DNA of 64,000 nucleotides from the NCBI GenBank assembly GCA_033782935.1, contig JAWQEG010000081.1:377001-441000 (forward strand), in the 5' to 3' direction. The stretch's first letter is position 1; the number at the start of each line of letters is the position of its first letter. The notes below the pieces were generated by a model that ran no database searches, was not told the DNA's origin, and worked only from the letters and a program-made list of their open reading frames with translations. This document shows, one piece after another, positions 35,186 to 47,760 of the stretch. The DNA is from Petrolisthes cinctipes (Eukaryota; Arthropoda; Malacostraca; Decapoda; Porcellanidae). The translations under genes were made by a program, and so were the position numbers.

Positions 35186-35348
35186 CCAGGTCATTTAGAT
35201 TGCCAGTTTCCTGCCAGCGACGGATCCACTTCCTCACGGTTGGCAGAGATACTCCAAGTCGCCCGGCAATTGCTCTGTTACTTAAACCCTCGTCGTGAAG
35301 GGCAACAATGCGGCTCCGCTCCGATATGTGCTGGTCGTGGTGATTCAT
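35186..35348 (-). CDS. Tc1-like transposase, exon 1 (first HTH)
   Basis: It starts at ATG (minus strand, 35348-35346; MNHHDQHISERSRIVALHDE) and encodes a helix-turn-helix of the paired-like first DNA-binding half (GLSNRAIAGRLGVSLPTVRK, then WIRRWQETGNL). The donor is G/GTATGT. Joined to exon 2 it reads ...DLER-RPRSR, the GRPR-type hinge of Tc1 transposases. It would bind the transposon ends. Confidence 0.72.
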
Positions 35349-36470
35349 ACTGGCGGAGGTGGAGAATAGTTTCCATACCATACCGCGGTGGGACCGCCAA
35401 GGAAAGCTCGGTTTGACAGATACCACAACCATCTACTTAGAATTGTTTGTTGATACTGACATCATAAACGTCATATATCTTGTCCCGAGATATTCAGCAG
35501 TTAATGTTAATTATTTGCAGCTTGAATAACGCAAAGTATTACGGTTGCACAATAACAGTGAAAGCATGAAACACGTTAAATTAAAAAAATAATAATAATT
35601 TTATACCAGTGAACAGAAGACCTCTGGCATCACAGGTTGCATGGCGTGTTAATGTCTGAAGGTAGACTGAGAGGTTGTAAGTTGGGGATGGGGATTGAAT
35701 GGTAGGGTGAGAAGGAAGTGAATTAATCTACCGTCACATTATGTTACAATGGTCCAGTTGACTGCAGATTATTGATAAACATCTACTGTCTTACTTCTCT
35801 ATCAACTTCTCCTCGGCGGGTCATATGGTCTTGGCTACCTAACTCGCCAAAAAAAAAAAAAAAAAAACCAGGATGATCGATAAACTTCACGGCGTGATTA
35901 TATAGTTTGAGTTGTCTATTTCGCCGTAAAATAGATAAATAATAGGCCTAATGATAATAATAATAATAATTGATAAACATCAATCATTACTAACATCTTT
36001 CTCTAATAGCTTAAATTTTTCCTCACTACACCTTAATTTCTTACCTCCAACCCTCCCTCCTGCCGTTTCCTACCTAAATCCCCCTTTTCTCTCAGTCCCC
36101 CAACACCTCCCTCTCTCAACCCTCCAACCACCCTCACTCTGTGGGACCGTATGTAAGTATGTTTCGAGTCTTTTAACTTGTGCTTAGGGATTCGAATTCC
36201 TGAGTGGTCAAACATTGGCAACGCTAGGGGAGAAACGCGGGAGTGGAGCCAACTGTACAGTATGTCTGACGCCAGTGTGGAGTGACTGAATAAGTACGGC
36301 AATAGTGTATTGCACATGTAGCAATGGCGTATTCCTTAATATCTTAGGCTTGATTTATTGGAATAATTCGGAAAAAATGAGTCGAACTTCCTAGGATTCA
36401 CACCAAGGAAAAAAAGACTGACGACTCTGGCTGTACCAGCTGTTACTTTTAGCGATAGTACCTCTAGTTA

Positions 36471-37190
36471 AATACAGTTAATCAGCTGACTGACACCTCC
36501 TGAGTTTGAGATAGCACACGTACTGTACTTTGGTAAAATCCTAACGAGAGACTTCACGATTTAGTTAAAGCATATTTGCATAACTGGAGATTTGTGTTTT
36601 CCATGGATACTGTATACCTAGATTTGACAACGACGAAGGATGCAGCCTGCCAGCAGCAGTAAAGGTCCAACAGAAGCTCTTACACCCTCCACACGTTTTT
36701 CAATATTGCACGCGTTTATTATATTGAACGGGTTCAAGGTGTACTGTGGCAAAGGAATACACCAATGTGTTTTTCCCAAATTATACCTGCATTGTTAATT
36801 ACTACATATTGTCTATTAATACAAATACTAAGAATAGTATATCCATGATAAAAAAAAACAAGGAAAAAAAACAATCGTTAAAGAACTGTCATCTTGTTAT
36901 TCAATATATACCAATTGTAGTAACAAAATATTTTAATTTCTGTCAGTGATTTTTTGTTGTTATGGCAGAGGCTGTTGAGATTGTCATGGAAACGTGGAAA
37001 TCACGTTACGGCGGTTCAGTTAAGTGCAAAAAATTAGCGTTTCAATTGTAACACGAACATTGTTCAGTGAAGCACTAAAGCTTCATGGCATTAGAGTGTG
37101 TTTGATTGCGTTGCCTTATTCTTGGCAAGACTTTGGCTAACTCCCTGGGCTGAGGTGGAACACACACATAGGTAGCATCAGGGCCAAGGC
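36471..37190. other. Unassigned AT-rich DNA
   Basis: No gene or paired repeat was recognised. Confidence 0.4.
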
Positions 37191-37194
37191 TAGT

Positions 37195-37800
37195 AGGGTC
37201 CAGCTGGGTTTCTTGCGCAGGAACCTCAGCAGGTGTAACACAGACATCAAAATTATTGCTTATAAAATATTCGTTTGGCCACACCTAGAGTACTGCGACA
37301 CCGTCTGGGACCCACACACTAACAATAATATCAATAAATTAGAGTCCACACGAAATAAAGCTGAATGGTGGGCCAGACGTGCTTACAGACACACTACATC
37401 AGTCACTATGCTGAAAAAAGACATAAAACTAGACCCATTGGCAACACGAAGACAGATACACAGACAAGAAATGCCATAAAATAACACAAACAAGTTAATT
37501 GACATAGACAAAGACTCATATCTACACCCTACAAGTATACGATCCACTAGAAGCAGCCACAACTTAAAATACATATCAGACAAGCACTGATATATTTAGG
37601 CACTCATTCTTTCCCTGCAGCGTCCAAGAATGGAATCATCTCCCATCTCACGTAGTTAATAGCCCCACTCTTGACAAATTTAGAAATAGCATCACCAATC
37701 ATTACCTCTTCCATCCTAATCCTCAACCTGCAGTCCCTGACCCAATCCACCCTTATCCTAACCCCCTTCCTAATCCTTCCCTGGATCCTTAAATCCCCCA
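37195..37800 (+). pseudogene. LINE RT C-terminal fragment (CR1/L2/Rex1-like)
   Basis: It encodes LGFLRRNLSRCNTDIKIIAY, VWPHLEYCDTVWDPHT, then after breaks SIRSTRSSHNLKYI and HSFFPCSVQEWNHLPSHVV with SPTLDKFRNSI. This is the 'LGFLRRNL ... LEYCS-VWDP ... WN-LP ... LD-FK' C-terminal pattern of CR1-group LINEs. It contains frameshifts and stops and has no catalytic RT core. It is a different family from 14480-15990. Confidence 0.78.
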
Positions 37801-38252
37801 CACAACCCTTGCATATTATGCTGCCCATGAGCGGCCCTCTGCGGCACCCACTACTTGAACTTGAACTGAAATTATATTCAGTGCACAAGTGTTCCTAATT
37901 ACAGAATAGACTATTTATAGATAATGAACGCCAACTATTGTAAATCATTGCAGTTTTATTATAGCATTTATCGCTCACTTTATCATTCAAGTGTGCAATA
38001 CCTGTTTCTTGAAACGTACAGCTCCGGACAGATCAATGGTCCACATCCCATCCATCAGCGACTTGGTTTGGGCCTCATCGGATCTGGTAACAGTTGCAGG
38101 TGGAGGGAGGGGTCATGTTAGTGGGAGAGGAGGAGAGAAATGTGGGCGGAGCTATATAGGAGGGTAACGAATGATCAGGTAGCGAGACGTGTGTCAGGAG
38201 GAATGAATGAAGCATACACTATGAACGGTATCGAATCATCAATAGTATAAAG

Positions 38253-38676
38253 CAGGGTTCTTTAAACGTTTTCAGTCGTGACCCAGTATTTACTATGACA
38301 ACATTCTCGCGACCCATACAGAAAGATCTTTTACAAATGATCAGAATTATCAACCAAAGAAAATACAAGGCCAGAAACTGAAACGTAATATTTATGATTA
38401 AAAGGCATTCTAACCAGAATTATAAACACTGCCTCACTTACCCCTCGCTCTCTCTCTCTCTCTCAAGAAGGCTAATATTTGTGCAATGATTTTGTTTTAT
38501 TGATAATTAAATATATGAATATTCGATTATAAAAATATGTTAGGTGGATTCATGTATGAACTTCATATTTATTTTATTGTCACGAACATTATTATTCTAT
38601 TTTATTCATGTATTTATTTTTGTGAGCCTGCGACCCAGTTTGGAGGAATTCGGAACCCATAATTTGAAGAACCAGG
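38253..38676 (+). mobile_element. hAT-type MITE in PAL-1 copy 2 left arm
   Basis: Same insertion as 25392-25819, here with a short TC run inside. Confidence 0.78.
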
Positions 38677-39279
38677 GTTTAAAGAAGTACAGTCTGTTAC
38701 AGTTCCGACTGGGCCACCCAGTATCGAGAAATCGTAGATGTGGCAGCAGTGTGTGTGTGCTCGAAAATTATACGGATCGTCAACACTCTCCCTCTGTAGT
38801 GAACATGATTCTGCCTCAAAGTTCATTCCATAGATGGCGCTGTGTAGTTGTGGAAGGAATGTGGACTGCAGGGTTGAAGTTTCGGGAAACATCTATGCTC
38901 GTGCCAATGAGTCATGAGCTCTCAGGCAGAGTGGCTGAGGAATGCTATTATGGAAATTTAACTACATTACACAATGAGTAGGTGAAGCTAAGGTAAAGTT
39001 GTTCGTAGCCTGAACAGTGAATATTTTTTCTAAATGGATTTCATGTTTAGCATGCAACATTGCCTTGTTTTCTTGTTTTTCTACCAACTCGAGCAGATCG
39101 AGCAGATAGGTTGTTTGCTTTGGCCATTATATTTTGGTAAGCATTATTTGATGTTCACCTCTGATTTTGTATTTTATTTGTAAGTCACGTTACAATGTAT
39201 TACATGCATAGTAAAATTCCTTCATTACTAAATACTCCTTCTCACTCTCTCTCTTTCTCTCTCACGTTAAAGTGTACTG

Positions 39280-39328
<49 letters not shown>
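39280..39328. repeat. (TC)n tract in left arm
   Basis: It is mirrored by a (GA)n tract at about 42090-42128 in the right arm, so it predates or was copied with the arm. Confidence 0.9.
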
Positions 39329-39332
<4 letters not shown>

Positions 39333-39696
39333 GAACACTATCTTATCTTATCCAGTCTATTTAGATATGAAATCGTATGGAGATTTAGGACCAATTCCAC
39401 AGTTGTTCGTTGTAGTTTGTTAGCGCCCAAACGAAAGAATCTAAACTGTGTAAATGGCTTTTGACTGATTTATTGGATTAATCTGATGAGTAAAGTTTAC
39501 AGATATTGTAATAATACTAGTGCTTGATAGTTTTGGTGAATAGGTATACTCAGCTTTTGGGAAGTAACGAAGGCTTACAAGTGTGTTTGGGGAGGAATCT
39601 GACAAACAAAATTACTATGTGGGACCGGCCCTGACTCCTTGACATTCTACGTTAAGCAAATAAGTGTCGAAATATGTGATCTTTTTGCCAATGATA

Positions 39697-40005
39697 GATT
39701 CTTCTTCACCTCCTTCTAACTTCTTCACTTTTCTTATCCTGTTCTTTCTTCATTTTTCCCTCATCTCCACCTCTTCTCTCTTTCTCCTTTAGACCCCGTA
39801 GGGGGGTATTGCCGGTAGTGATAGAGGGCAATACTTTAAGGGTTTTGGCGCCCCTTCGGCCCCAGCCAATCTCTTTCAGTTATTCAACTGTCTCTTTTCT
39901 TTCTATTTCCTTCCTGCTTGCTGTCCCACCTCTTCTATCACCTTCTTCTGGCGCTATATGATCTCGATGTTGCAGCGCCAAAAATCAATCAATCAACCAA
40001 TCAAT
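39697..40005 (+). mobile_element. Short retroelement with LINE-like tail, longest copy (309 bp)
   Basis: It is bracketed by 12-bp direct repeats TTGCCAATGATA (39685-39696, 40006-40017) and is absent from the opposite arm, which supplies the empty site. It has a pyrimidine-rich start, a GGGTATTGCC...GGCAATAC hairpin-like part, GGCGCCCCTTCGGCCCCAGCC, TGGCGCTATATGATCTCGATG, TTGCAGCGCC and a (ATCA)n tail. No A/B box was found. Confidence 0.88.
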
Positions 40006-41226
40006 TTGCCAATGATAATCAACTGGCATTGATTGCTATATTAACTGGGTTATGTTTGTTTAGAAGCCACACCTGAATGGGGAAGAGGGATCACTCCTAG
40101 CGACCAAACGTGTGTTTAACCTCCTAATAGATTACCCCGATTTTTGCTAATTAACCTTTTGTAGTGAAAAATAGTGTGTGCATAACAGTAGGTGTTTTAC
40201 CAAATTTGCACATCGTTCACATAATGATTGATTTATTCCAGAGCTAACGGTGTGTGGCTGTGGGGAAGAGAAGGGCGAAGTTTCGGAAAGTAGGTGGGCA
40301 AGGTGAAGTTCACTGGAAGGCACCGGTTGAGCACACGGATACGTAGGGTCATTACTTTAACTAGGAATGTAGTTTGCCAGTCAGTATTTGATGAGCGTTT
40401 CAGAGTAACGACTCCTTATAATGATAAAATCCTAAAGATTTTTATTACTTTGTTTATTGTATCACCCGTTACCATAAATCCTACGAATTATGAAATTACT
40501 CCGAAACTATCCCTCTCGCATATTCTGTGTATCTTTTTCTCGAGTCATCAAGTAATGAATGGATAACGTTAGCTACACAAATTAAAGAAGAATGTGTCTA
40601 CATTGACATTACCGATATCATGCTGTATGTGTAATAATCCTAAAGAAAATTAGCACCTAGTAAAAGTCAGACAGAACACGTGATTAAACCAAGATTTACT
40701 TGCATTATAAAGAATTATGAAATATTCGCGTCCGTGCCCGAGATCACATCTTAAAACACGCTGCACACTCAGAGGGTCCCCTATTCGGAGGCATATTTTT
40801 CAAGTCTGACCTGGTCAATGCAATCCGTTCAGTTAGGTTAGATTAAGTATGGTTGGGTTGAAATGCAGTCAAGTAGGTAAAATGAGCTGGGAAAGACAAT
40901 GAGACTATTTAAAAAATTTCCTATGGTTACTTTTATTCCTAAATGTTAGGAGCAATTTTCCTTCATTTCGTCCCAGCACTTCTTGCTCTCCAGCCAAATT
41001 CGAGAAATATGCTAACCAGCTGTAAAATCGGCGGTTGAACCCTCGTTGGCCGGGGGAAAGATAAAACTCTGGTTATTCTCTACTTTCGTCATCTTTACAG
41101 GTTCATAATTTCAATAGACAGGAACACTCTATAAATGTAAATAGGCAAAGTAGGAGTTATACAATCCTTGACAACCCAACAACATTTATTTAAACAAAAT
41201 ATTTTTTTATTTACATTGACAATTAA

Positions 41227-41480
41227 TATCCAGTCCAGCCACCTTCCTTCTCTATGACGGCACGCAGTCTATCGGGCACAGAGGCTACAATGCGTCGAAT
41301 TTGTTAGGTTTGTTGCGGAACATCTCCCACTGAGCCTGGGTATGAGCCATTAGTGCCTCCAGTCTCCGCTCCACCATCTCTGGCTCCCAGCAGTTGATCA
41401 TATTAGACCACACGTTCTCTATGGGGTTCCAACAAAGTTCACCTTGCCCACCTAGGCTACTTTCTGAGACTTCGCCCTTC
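41227..41480 (-). pseudogene. Tc1-like transposase C-terminal remnant
   Basis: The minus strand encodes WNPIENVWSNMINCWEP (with the third catalytic Glu), LEALMAHTQAQWEMFRNKP and, after a one-base shift near 41290, VPDRLRAVIEKEGGWTGY and TAA. This is the standard end of Tc1-like transposases and resembles the end at 32827. The N-terminal ~75% is gone, replaced by the long inverted arm. Confidence 0.8.
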
Positions 41481-42085
41481 TCTTCTCCACAGCCACACAC
41501 CGTTATCTCTGGAATAAATCCATCATTATGTGAACGGTGTGCAAATTTGGTAGATCACCTACTACTATGCACACATTAATGTATCTATTAGCAAAACTTG
41601 GGGTAATCTATTAGTAGGTTAAAAAGACGTTTGGTCGTTAGGAGTGATCCCTCTTCCCCGTTCACCTGTGGGTTCAAAACAAACATAACCCAGTTAACAA
41701 TCAATGCGAGTTGATTATCACTGGCAAAACGATCGCTTATTTCGACACTACTAATTTGTTTATTAACGTAGAATGTCAGGGAGCCAGGACTGATTCCACA
41801 GTCATTTTGTCAGAGTCCTCCCCAAACACACTTGTAAGGCTTCGTTATTTCCCAAAAGCTGATTATTCCTATTCACCAAAACTATCAATTGAGCATTTGT
41901 ATTATTACAATAGCTGTATACTTTACTCATCAGATGCTTCCAATAAATCAGACACAAGTCATTTACACAGTTAAGTTTCTTTCGTTTGGGTGCTAACAAA
42001 TCACAACGAACAACTGTGGAATTGGTCCTCACTCTCTGTTCGATGTCATTAGAATAGAGATAGGATAAGATAAGATGGTGTTTAT

Positions 42086-42132
<47 letters not shown>

Positions 42133-42753
42133 ACAGTTGACTTTAAAATTTTTATTACGAGAGAGAGAAAGTATTTAGCAATGCAGGAATTTTACTATGC
42201 ATGTAATACATTGTAACCTGACTTACAAATATAATACGAAATCAAAAGTGATCTCAAATTATGCTTACCAAAATATGATGGACAAAGAAAACAACCTATC
42301 TGCCCGATCCTAGTTGGTAGAAAAACAAGATAACAATCGTGGCAACGAGACGTGAACTCTGTCAGAACGGCTGAGCAATGTTGCATGCCAAACATGATAA
42401 CCATTAAGAAGAAATATTCACTGTCCAGGCTACGAACAACTTTACCTTAGCTTCACCTACTCATTGTGTAATATAGGTTCTAAATTTCCATGTCAGCATT
42501 CCTCAGCCACTCTGCCTGAGAGCTCATGACTCATTGGCACGAGCATAGCTGTTTCCCGAAACTGCAACCCTGCAGTCCACATTCCTTCCACAACTACAAA
42601 GCGCCATCTATGGAATGAACTTTGAGGCAGAGTCATGTTCACTACAGAGGGAGAGTGTTGACGATCCATATAATTTTCGAGCACACACACACTGCTGCCA
42701 CATCTACGATTTCTCGATACTGGGTGGCCCAGTCGGAACTGTAACAGACTGTA

Positions 42754-43095
42754 CATACTGCATTAACGTAGGTGGATATAGGAGAGAAGAAATGTGATGA
42801 TTTGAGGCGAGGGTGAGGGGGAAGAGGGTAAAACAAATGAAGGTGATTAGTTGAAAAGTAATAACAAACAAATATAATTAGAATATCTGTTACATTATAT
42901 CCTTTAAATAAAGGCACTGTCTTTTGTTCACCATCGTAGTGGGATAGACTACTGAATATATATTATCCTTTGGATATTAGACAGCTATCCCTGTATTCCT
43001 TTTATCCCTCGTGCTTACCCCGTAGGGGAGTATTGCCTGTAATGATGTGGGCAATACTTTAAGGGTTTTGGCGCCCCTTCGACCCCCACCACTAG

Positions 43096-43098
<3 letters not shown>
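42754..43098 (+). repeat. PAL-1 copy 2 left arm, continued
   Basis: It resumes at CATACTGCATTAACGTAGGT with the same order as 25828-26180, including the start of the short retroelement (from about 43018), which is cut by the (TA)n tract. Confidence 0.85.

Positions 43099-43170
<72 letters not shown>
43099..43170. repeat. (TA)n microsatellite, ~72 bp
   Basis: Directly abuts the outer edge of the Penelope-like element. Confidence 0.95.
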
Positions 43171-43173
<3 letters not shown>

Positions 43174-43214
43174 GTGGGTGGGAGGTAAACACAGGATAGA
43201 GCTTTGAGTTATTT

Positions 43215-43262
43215 TATTACTCTTACGTTTCGGACTACACAGAGTCCATCTTCAGAGAGAAA
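43215..43262 (-). ncRNA. Hammerhead ribozyme-like motif in Penelope terminal repeat
   Basis: The minus strand reads CTGAAGA (43255-43249), T, GGACT-CTGTGT-AGTCC, GAAAC (43231-43227), GTAAGAG. It has a five-pair stem II with the two conserved core boxes. Only the second half is present in the inverted copy at 44350. One extra base precedes stem II relative to the textbook core. Confidence 0.6.
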
Positions 43263-43355
43263 TGACATAGAGAAGAGGGTACCCCGAGATATATATACCG
43301 GTGGTGGCCTACATTGCACCTGCCACTCCTTAATCTCACCTGACCTCACCTCACC

Positions 43356-44345
43356 TCACCTCACCCCCTCCTTTCTTTTATACTCCAGGGCTCTACTGGC
43401 TGAGTATCTACACCACTTCATAAACCCTTCTCTATGATTATGAACATTTTTTGTACAAATGTATGCTGCTTCCAATGCTTTCCTCATTTTCTTATCCAAA
43501 CCACTATGAATGATTGATGAATCCTCACATCTGGGTAAATTATTACATTCTTCAGTATGCAGTACCAATGAATTAGCTGTGTTGTGCTTCCTTACGTCAG
43601 CTTTATGTTCATATAATCTTTTCTTTATACCTCTTCCTGTTTCTCCTATATACATCTTGTCACACCCATTACATGGAATACTATATATCACGCTGTTATT
43701 ATTGACACGCTTGTTCTTGTTTGCCTGGGTTAGTTCGCCGATTCTCTTTCCAGATGATGTTGCAATTTTTAAGCCAACCTTGTTCATATGTCTATCTAAT
43801 ATCGAGCCAATATTAGAATTAGGTACACATACAAATCTTTTCTCATTTTTCTCGCTGTTATTAGTTTCATCTTTCTTTCGTTCGATTATTTTGAGTGCTT
43901 TGTTTTTAAACTTAGTCAGCAAACCTGCAGGGTATTTCAATTTCCTAAATGCCTCTATTATATACCTAATTTCATCGTCCAAGCTGTCATTACTACATAT
44001 CCTGTAAGCTCTTAGAAAAAATCCTATCACCACTCCAGACTTAATCCTAGCATTGTGAGCAGATAGATAGTGAATAAAGTCATCTTTGTTAGTGGGTTTC
44101 CGGTACACCGAGAATTTTACACCTTGTTCCGTTTTTCTTATCATAGTGTCTAGAAACGGTAGCATGTTCTCTTTTTCTTCCTCAACAGTAAACTGGATAT
44201 CTCTCTGTACGTTATTTAACATCCTCAATTTATTGTCTATATTGGTATTATTCGGTACTACTACAAGGACATCATCGACATATCTATACCATACATTGTT
44301 CCTACCTATTATTCTAGTATATTTATCAGCTTCTAGTGTCTAGTG
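43356..44345 (-). CDS. Penelope-like polymerase: RT end and GIY-YIG endonuclease
   Basis: The frame is open from the RT catalytic box (WYRYVDDVLVV at 44287-44255) through the thumb (NMLPFLDTMIRK, FSVYRKPTNKDDFIHYLSAH) and a basic linker. It then encodes a GIY-YIG endonuclease (SVIYSIPCNGCDKMYIGETG, then KKRLYEHKADVRKH, LVLHTEECN) and stops at 43356. The enzyme nicks target DNA and reverse-transcribes its RNA. The N-terminal RT part is absent, so the copy is truncated, but no stop interrupts the ~330 codons left. It is probably recent. Confidence 0.9.
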
Positions 44346-44442
44346 TCTCTGTGTAGTCCGAAACGTAAGAGTAATAAAATAACTCAAAGCTCTATCCTGT
44401 GTTTACCTACCACCCACACAACATACTTGTCAATATGAATCA

Positions 44443-45290
<848 letters not shown>

Positions 45291-45834
45291 TTTATAATCG
45301 AATATTCATGTATTTAATTATCAATAAAACAAATTCATTGCACAAATATTAACCTTCTTGAGAGAGAATGAGAGAGAGACGGAGGGGTAGGTGAGGCAGT
45401 GTTTATAATTCTGTTTATAATTCTGGTTAGAATGCCTTTTTATCATAACTATTGCGTTTTAGTTTCTGGCCTTGTATTTTCTTAGGTTGATAATTCTGGT
45501 CATTTGTAAAAGATCTTACTGTATGGGTCGCGAGAATGATGTCATAGTAAAAACTGGGTCACAACTGAAAAAGTTTGAAGAACCCTGCTTTAAACTATTG
45601 GTGATTCGATACCGTTCACAGTGTATGCTTCATTCAATCCTCCTGACACACGTCTTCTATATCTGATCATTCGTTACCCTCGCACATTACCTCCTATATA
45701 GCCCCGCCCACATTTCTCTCCTCCTCTCCCACTAACATCCCCCCTCCCTCCACCTGCAACTGTTGCCAGATCCGACGAGGCCCAAACCAAGTCGCTGATG
45801 CATGGGGTGTAGACCCTTGATCTGTCCGGAGCTG
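45291..45834 (-). repeat. PAL-1 copy 2 right arm (shortened)
   Basis: Reverse complement of 38019-38560 including part of the hAT MITE (45304-45587). The inner part of the arm is missing. Confidence 0.85.
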
Positions 45835-45836
45835 TA

Positions 45837-46585
45837 CTCTTATAAGGTCTGTTTCCTCTATGCTCCATAGTCTTAATATAGATATAATGGTTGCAGACGT
45901 TCCCCCAAGGCCCCCTCAATGGATGCTACCAACACCTGATGTGAGCTTCACACCTACTTCCAAGTCGGAGCTGCCTTCTCTACAGCGGCAGTTGGCTCTG
46001 GAACACATAGAAACAGTGCCTTCCTCCATCACAGATCCATACTGCCTCTACACTGATGGCTCATTGCAGGTGGATGGTGCAGCAGGTTGTGCTGTTTTCT
46101 CGCCTGACCTGGAGTCACCTCCAGGAGGTTGGGTTGGCCGTCGTCTCTGGAACCACTCTAGCTCAACATTGTGTGAACTGTATGCCATTCTGGATGCTGT
46201 TAGTGTTGTTTGTCAATGTGGAGTGAATGCTGCCATTTTTTGTGACACCAAACCTGCCCTTCATTCCCTCTCTAGTGTTCAGCCCACACACTCTACTGTT
46301 ATTCAGCAGATTTTATCGTTGTTGGCCTTATTGCGTCATCGTAAATTGACTGTCAAATTTTTATGGGTGCCATCCCATGTAGGTTTACGTCACAATGGTA
46401 CAGTTGACAGACTCGCAAAGGAAGCCTGCCATCTGCCTCCTCGTGGTGCTGGACGTCCTTTCCGCCGCCCTCCTCCCTGTACGGCGACGCAGGGATGCAG
46501 AGAGGCCCTTCAGCATCTCCATCACCCATTACGAGTCTGTATACCGTCACAAATATTCCTACCGTCGTCGAGGCCTCATGGTTCG
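45837..46585 (+). pseudogene. LINE B ORF2: RNase H domain, left part
   Basis: The 259-codon frame from about 45860 encodes a RNase H: CLYTDGSLQVDGAAG (Asp), SSTLCELYAILDAV (Glu), AIFCDTKPALHSL (Asp), FLWVPSHVGLRHNGTVDRLA (His/Asp). These are the catalytic residues of the I-type LINE RNase H. A frameshift near 46440-46500 moves the rest (ISITHYESVYRHKYSYRRRG) to another frame. The coding is then cut by LINE A at 46585 and resumes at 52896. The 5' side is lost at the PAL-1 boundary. Confidence 0.85.
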
Positions 46586-47041
46586 AACCCCCCCAACGGG
46601 AACCGCCTTGACGTGGTGGGGGGGCTTGCGTGTCTCTGAGACCTGGCGAGCTAGACTAGAGGGGGCTCCGGCCCCTGCTCTGCCCCAATTTCGGGGAGAG
46701 AGGGCTTCCCATGCTAGTAAGGTCGCCAGTGAGAGACCAGACTAAATGGTTCCCATGCATTAGGCTGCCAGTACAGGCCAACAGCACTGCCCTCCGGAGG
46801 GACTGCCCTCTAGGGGCCGTCCTATGTTGGATGGTTGGGTGTCTGGGCCGGGAGATGTTGGGGAGGGGGGTCTCAGCACCGTCGTGGGCAAACTTTCGAG
46901 CCATTGGGGCTGCTTTTTTAAATGAGTGGCCCAGTGGGGGAAGAGGTACCCCGCCCACGGCGACCAGCGCTCGGTCCCCTCATCTGCCCGGTAGGTAGTA
47001 GCTCTTGGCTCCTGGGGCCAAAAACAGTAAACCAATGATAT
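46586..47041 (+). promoter_or_regulatory. LINE A 5' UTR (probable internal promoter)
   Basis: A GC-rich leader conserved with 18124-18500 (GTTGGATGGTTGGGTGTCTG, GGCAAACTTT, GGGGCTGCTTTTTTAAA). LINE 5' UTRs carry internal promoters, which is the only basis for the promoter call. Confidence 0.5.
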
Positions 47042-47758
47042 ATGGATACAGAAAAGCCCCAATCTCTTCCTCGAGCGGTGGTCGACCAGGCCCTCGAGAC
47101 GTCACTCTCTGGTCGTGGTAAGATGCAGAAAGCTGCAAATAAGAGTAAACCTAGCAGGTCGGGTCTTGTGTCGAAGAACCCTGTTAACGAATTGGACACG
47201 TTAATGTTAACGAATGTACTCGCATCCTTTACCTATGGCGCTATCCACTCCATTTTTAAGTGCTTTGGAGTAGTCCTCCGAATCCGAAAAACATATGACA
47301 GTGATTGTAGGTCTAATCGGTGCTATATTACTTTCAATACAAATGCTGCTGCCAAAGCAGCATTTGAGTCAAAAGATTCTCTGACGGTGGGGGATACTCA
47401 TTGTAAAGCTCAGATGATGCGGTCCATCAATGTAGTTGACAGTGACAATGATTACTGCCCTAATATATTTGATGATTCTGCAGAGCATGTCCCAAAGGAA
47501 CGTCGGGTTCCTACACCCTTTTGGTTTGTGGCTTACTACAGGGAGGGACGTGGTAACATTATCCATGCTTCCCGGTATCTTGAGAAAGAAATTGGATTAT
47601 TACCAATGGGCCACATAAAGAAATATGGTAAGGGAGTTTTAATCAGAGCCAAAGATCTTACACAGGCCATGATGCTCCTCAATCTCCCCTGTCCTTCTGA
47701 TAGCATGTTTGAATCTATTAAACCACATCGAACATTTAATTATAGCAAGGGGCGTATA
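47042..47758 (+). pseudogene. LINE A ORF1, N-terminal part
   Basis: Starts at ATG 47042 (MDTEKPQSLPR). It encodes a basic N-terminus, a TLMLTNVLASF stretch, then an RNA-recognition-like region (CYITFNTNAAAKAAFESKD) and FWFVAYYREGRGNIIHASRYL with a second mixed alpha/beta region. It runs to SKGRIY, where the foldback element enters. Removing the 1080-bp insert and one TA restores the frame into 48843, matching copy 2 at 19165-19200. Role: retrotransposon RNA-binding protein. Confidence 0.85.
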
Positions 47759-47760
47759 TA

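Larger units (their letters stand above)
38690..42751. mobile_element. Tc1-like foldback element with 1.3-1.6-kb inverted ends
   Basis: Ends CAGTCTGTTACAGTTCCGAC and its complement are TA-flanked (38688-38689, 42752-42753). Removing it restores the sequence AAAGAAGTA-CATACTGC seen uninterrupted at 25824. The left arm reaches about 40307 and the right arm begins about 41437. The left arm is longer partly because of a 309-bp retroelement insertion. Both arms contain a TC/GA microsatellite. The unpaired centre (40308-41436) encodes only the end of a Tc1-like transposase. Confidence 0.85.
43171..44425 (-). mobile_element. Penelope-like element, 5'-truncated, with inverted pseudo-LTR ends
   Basis: TGTGTGGGTGGGAGGTAAAC and ~70 following bases at 43171-43243 are repeated in inverse orientation at about 44350-44425. 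The coding part between is minus strand. Inverted or partial terminal repeats and a hammerhead-like motif near the end are known Penelope features. Both outer edges touch (TA)n tracts, suggesting insertion into, or seeding of, TA repeats. Confidence 0.82.

Noticed and set aside
38544..38981. 145-codon open frame across the PAL-1 / Tc1-like junction
   Set aside because: It spans an insertion boundary and matches no family; its mirror at 42493-42756 is explained by the inverted arm.
46395..46745. 116-codon frame continuing from LINE B into the LINE A 5' UTR
   Set aside because: It crosses the insertion junction at 46585; only the LINE B portion is meaningful.
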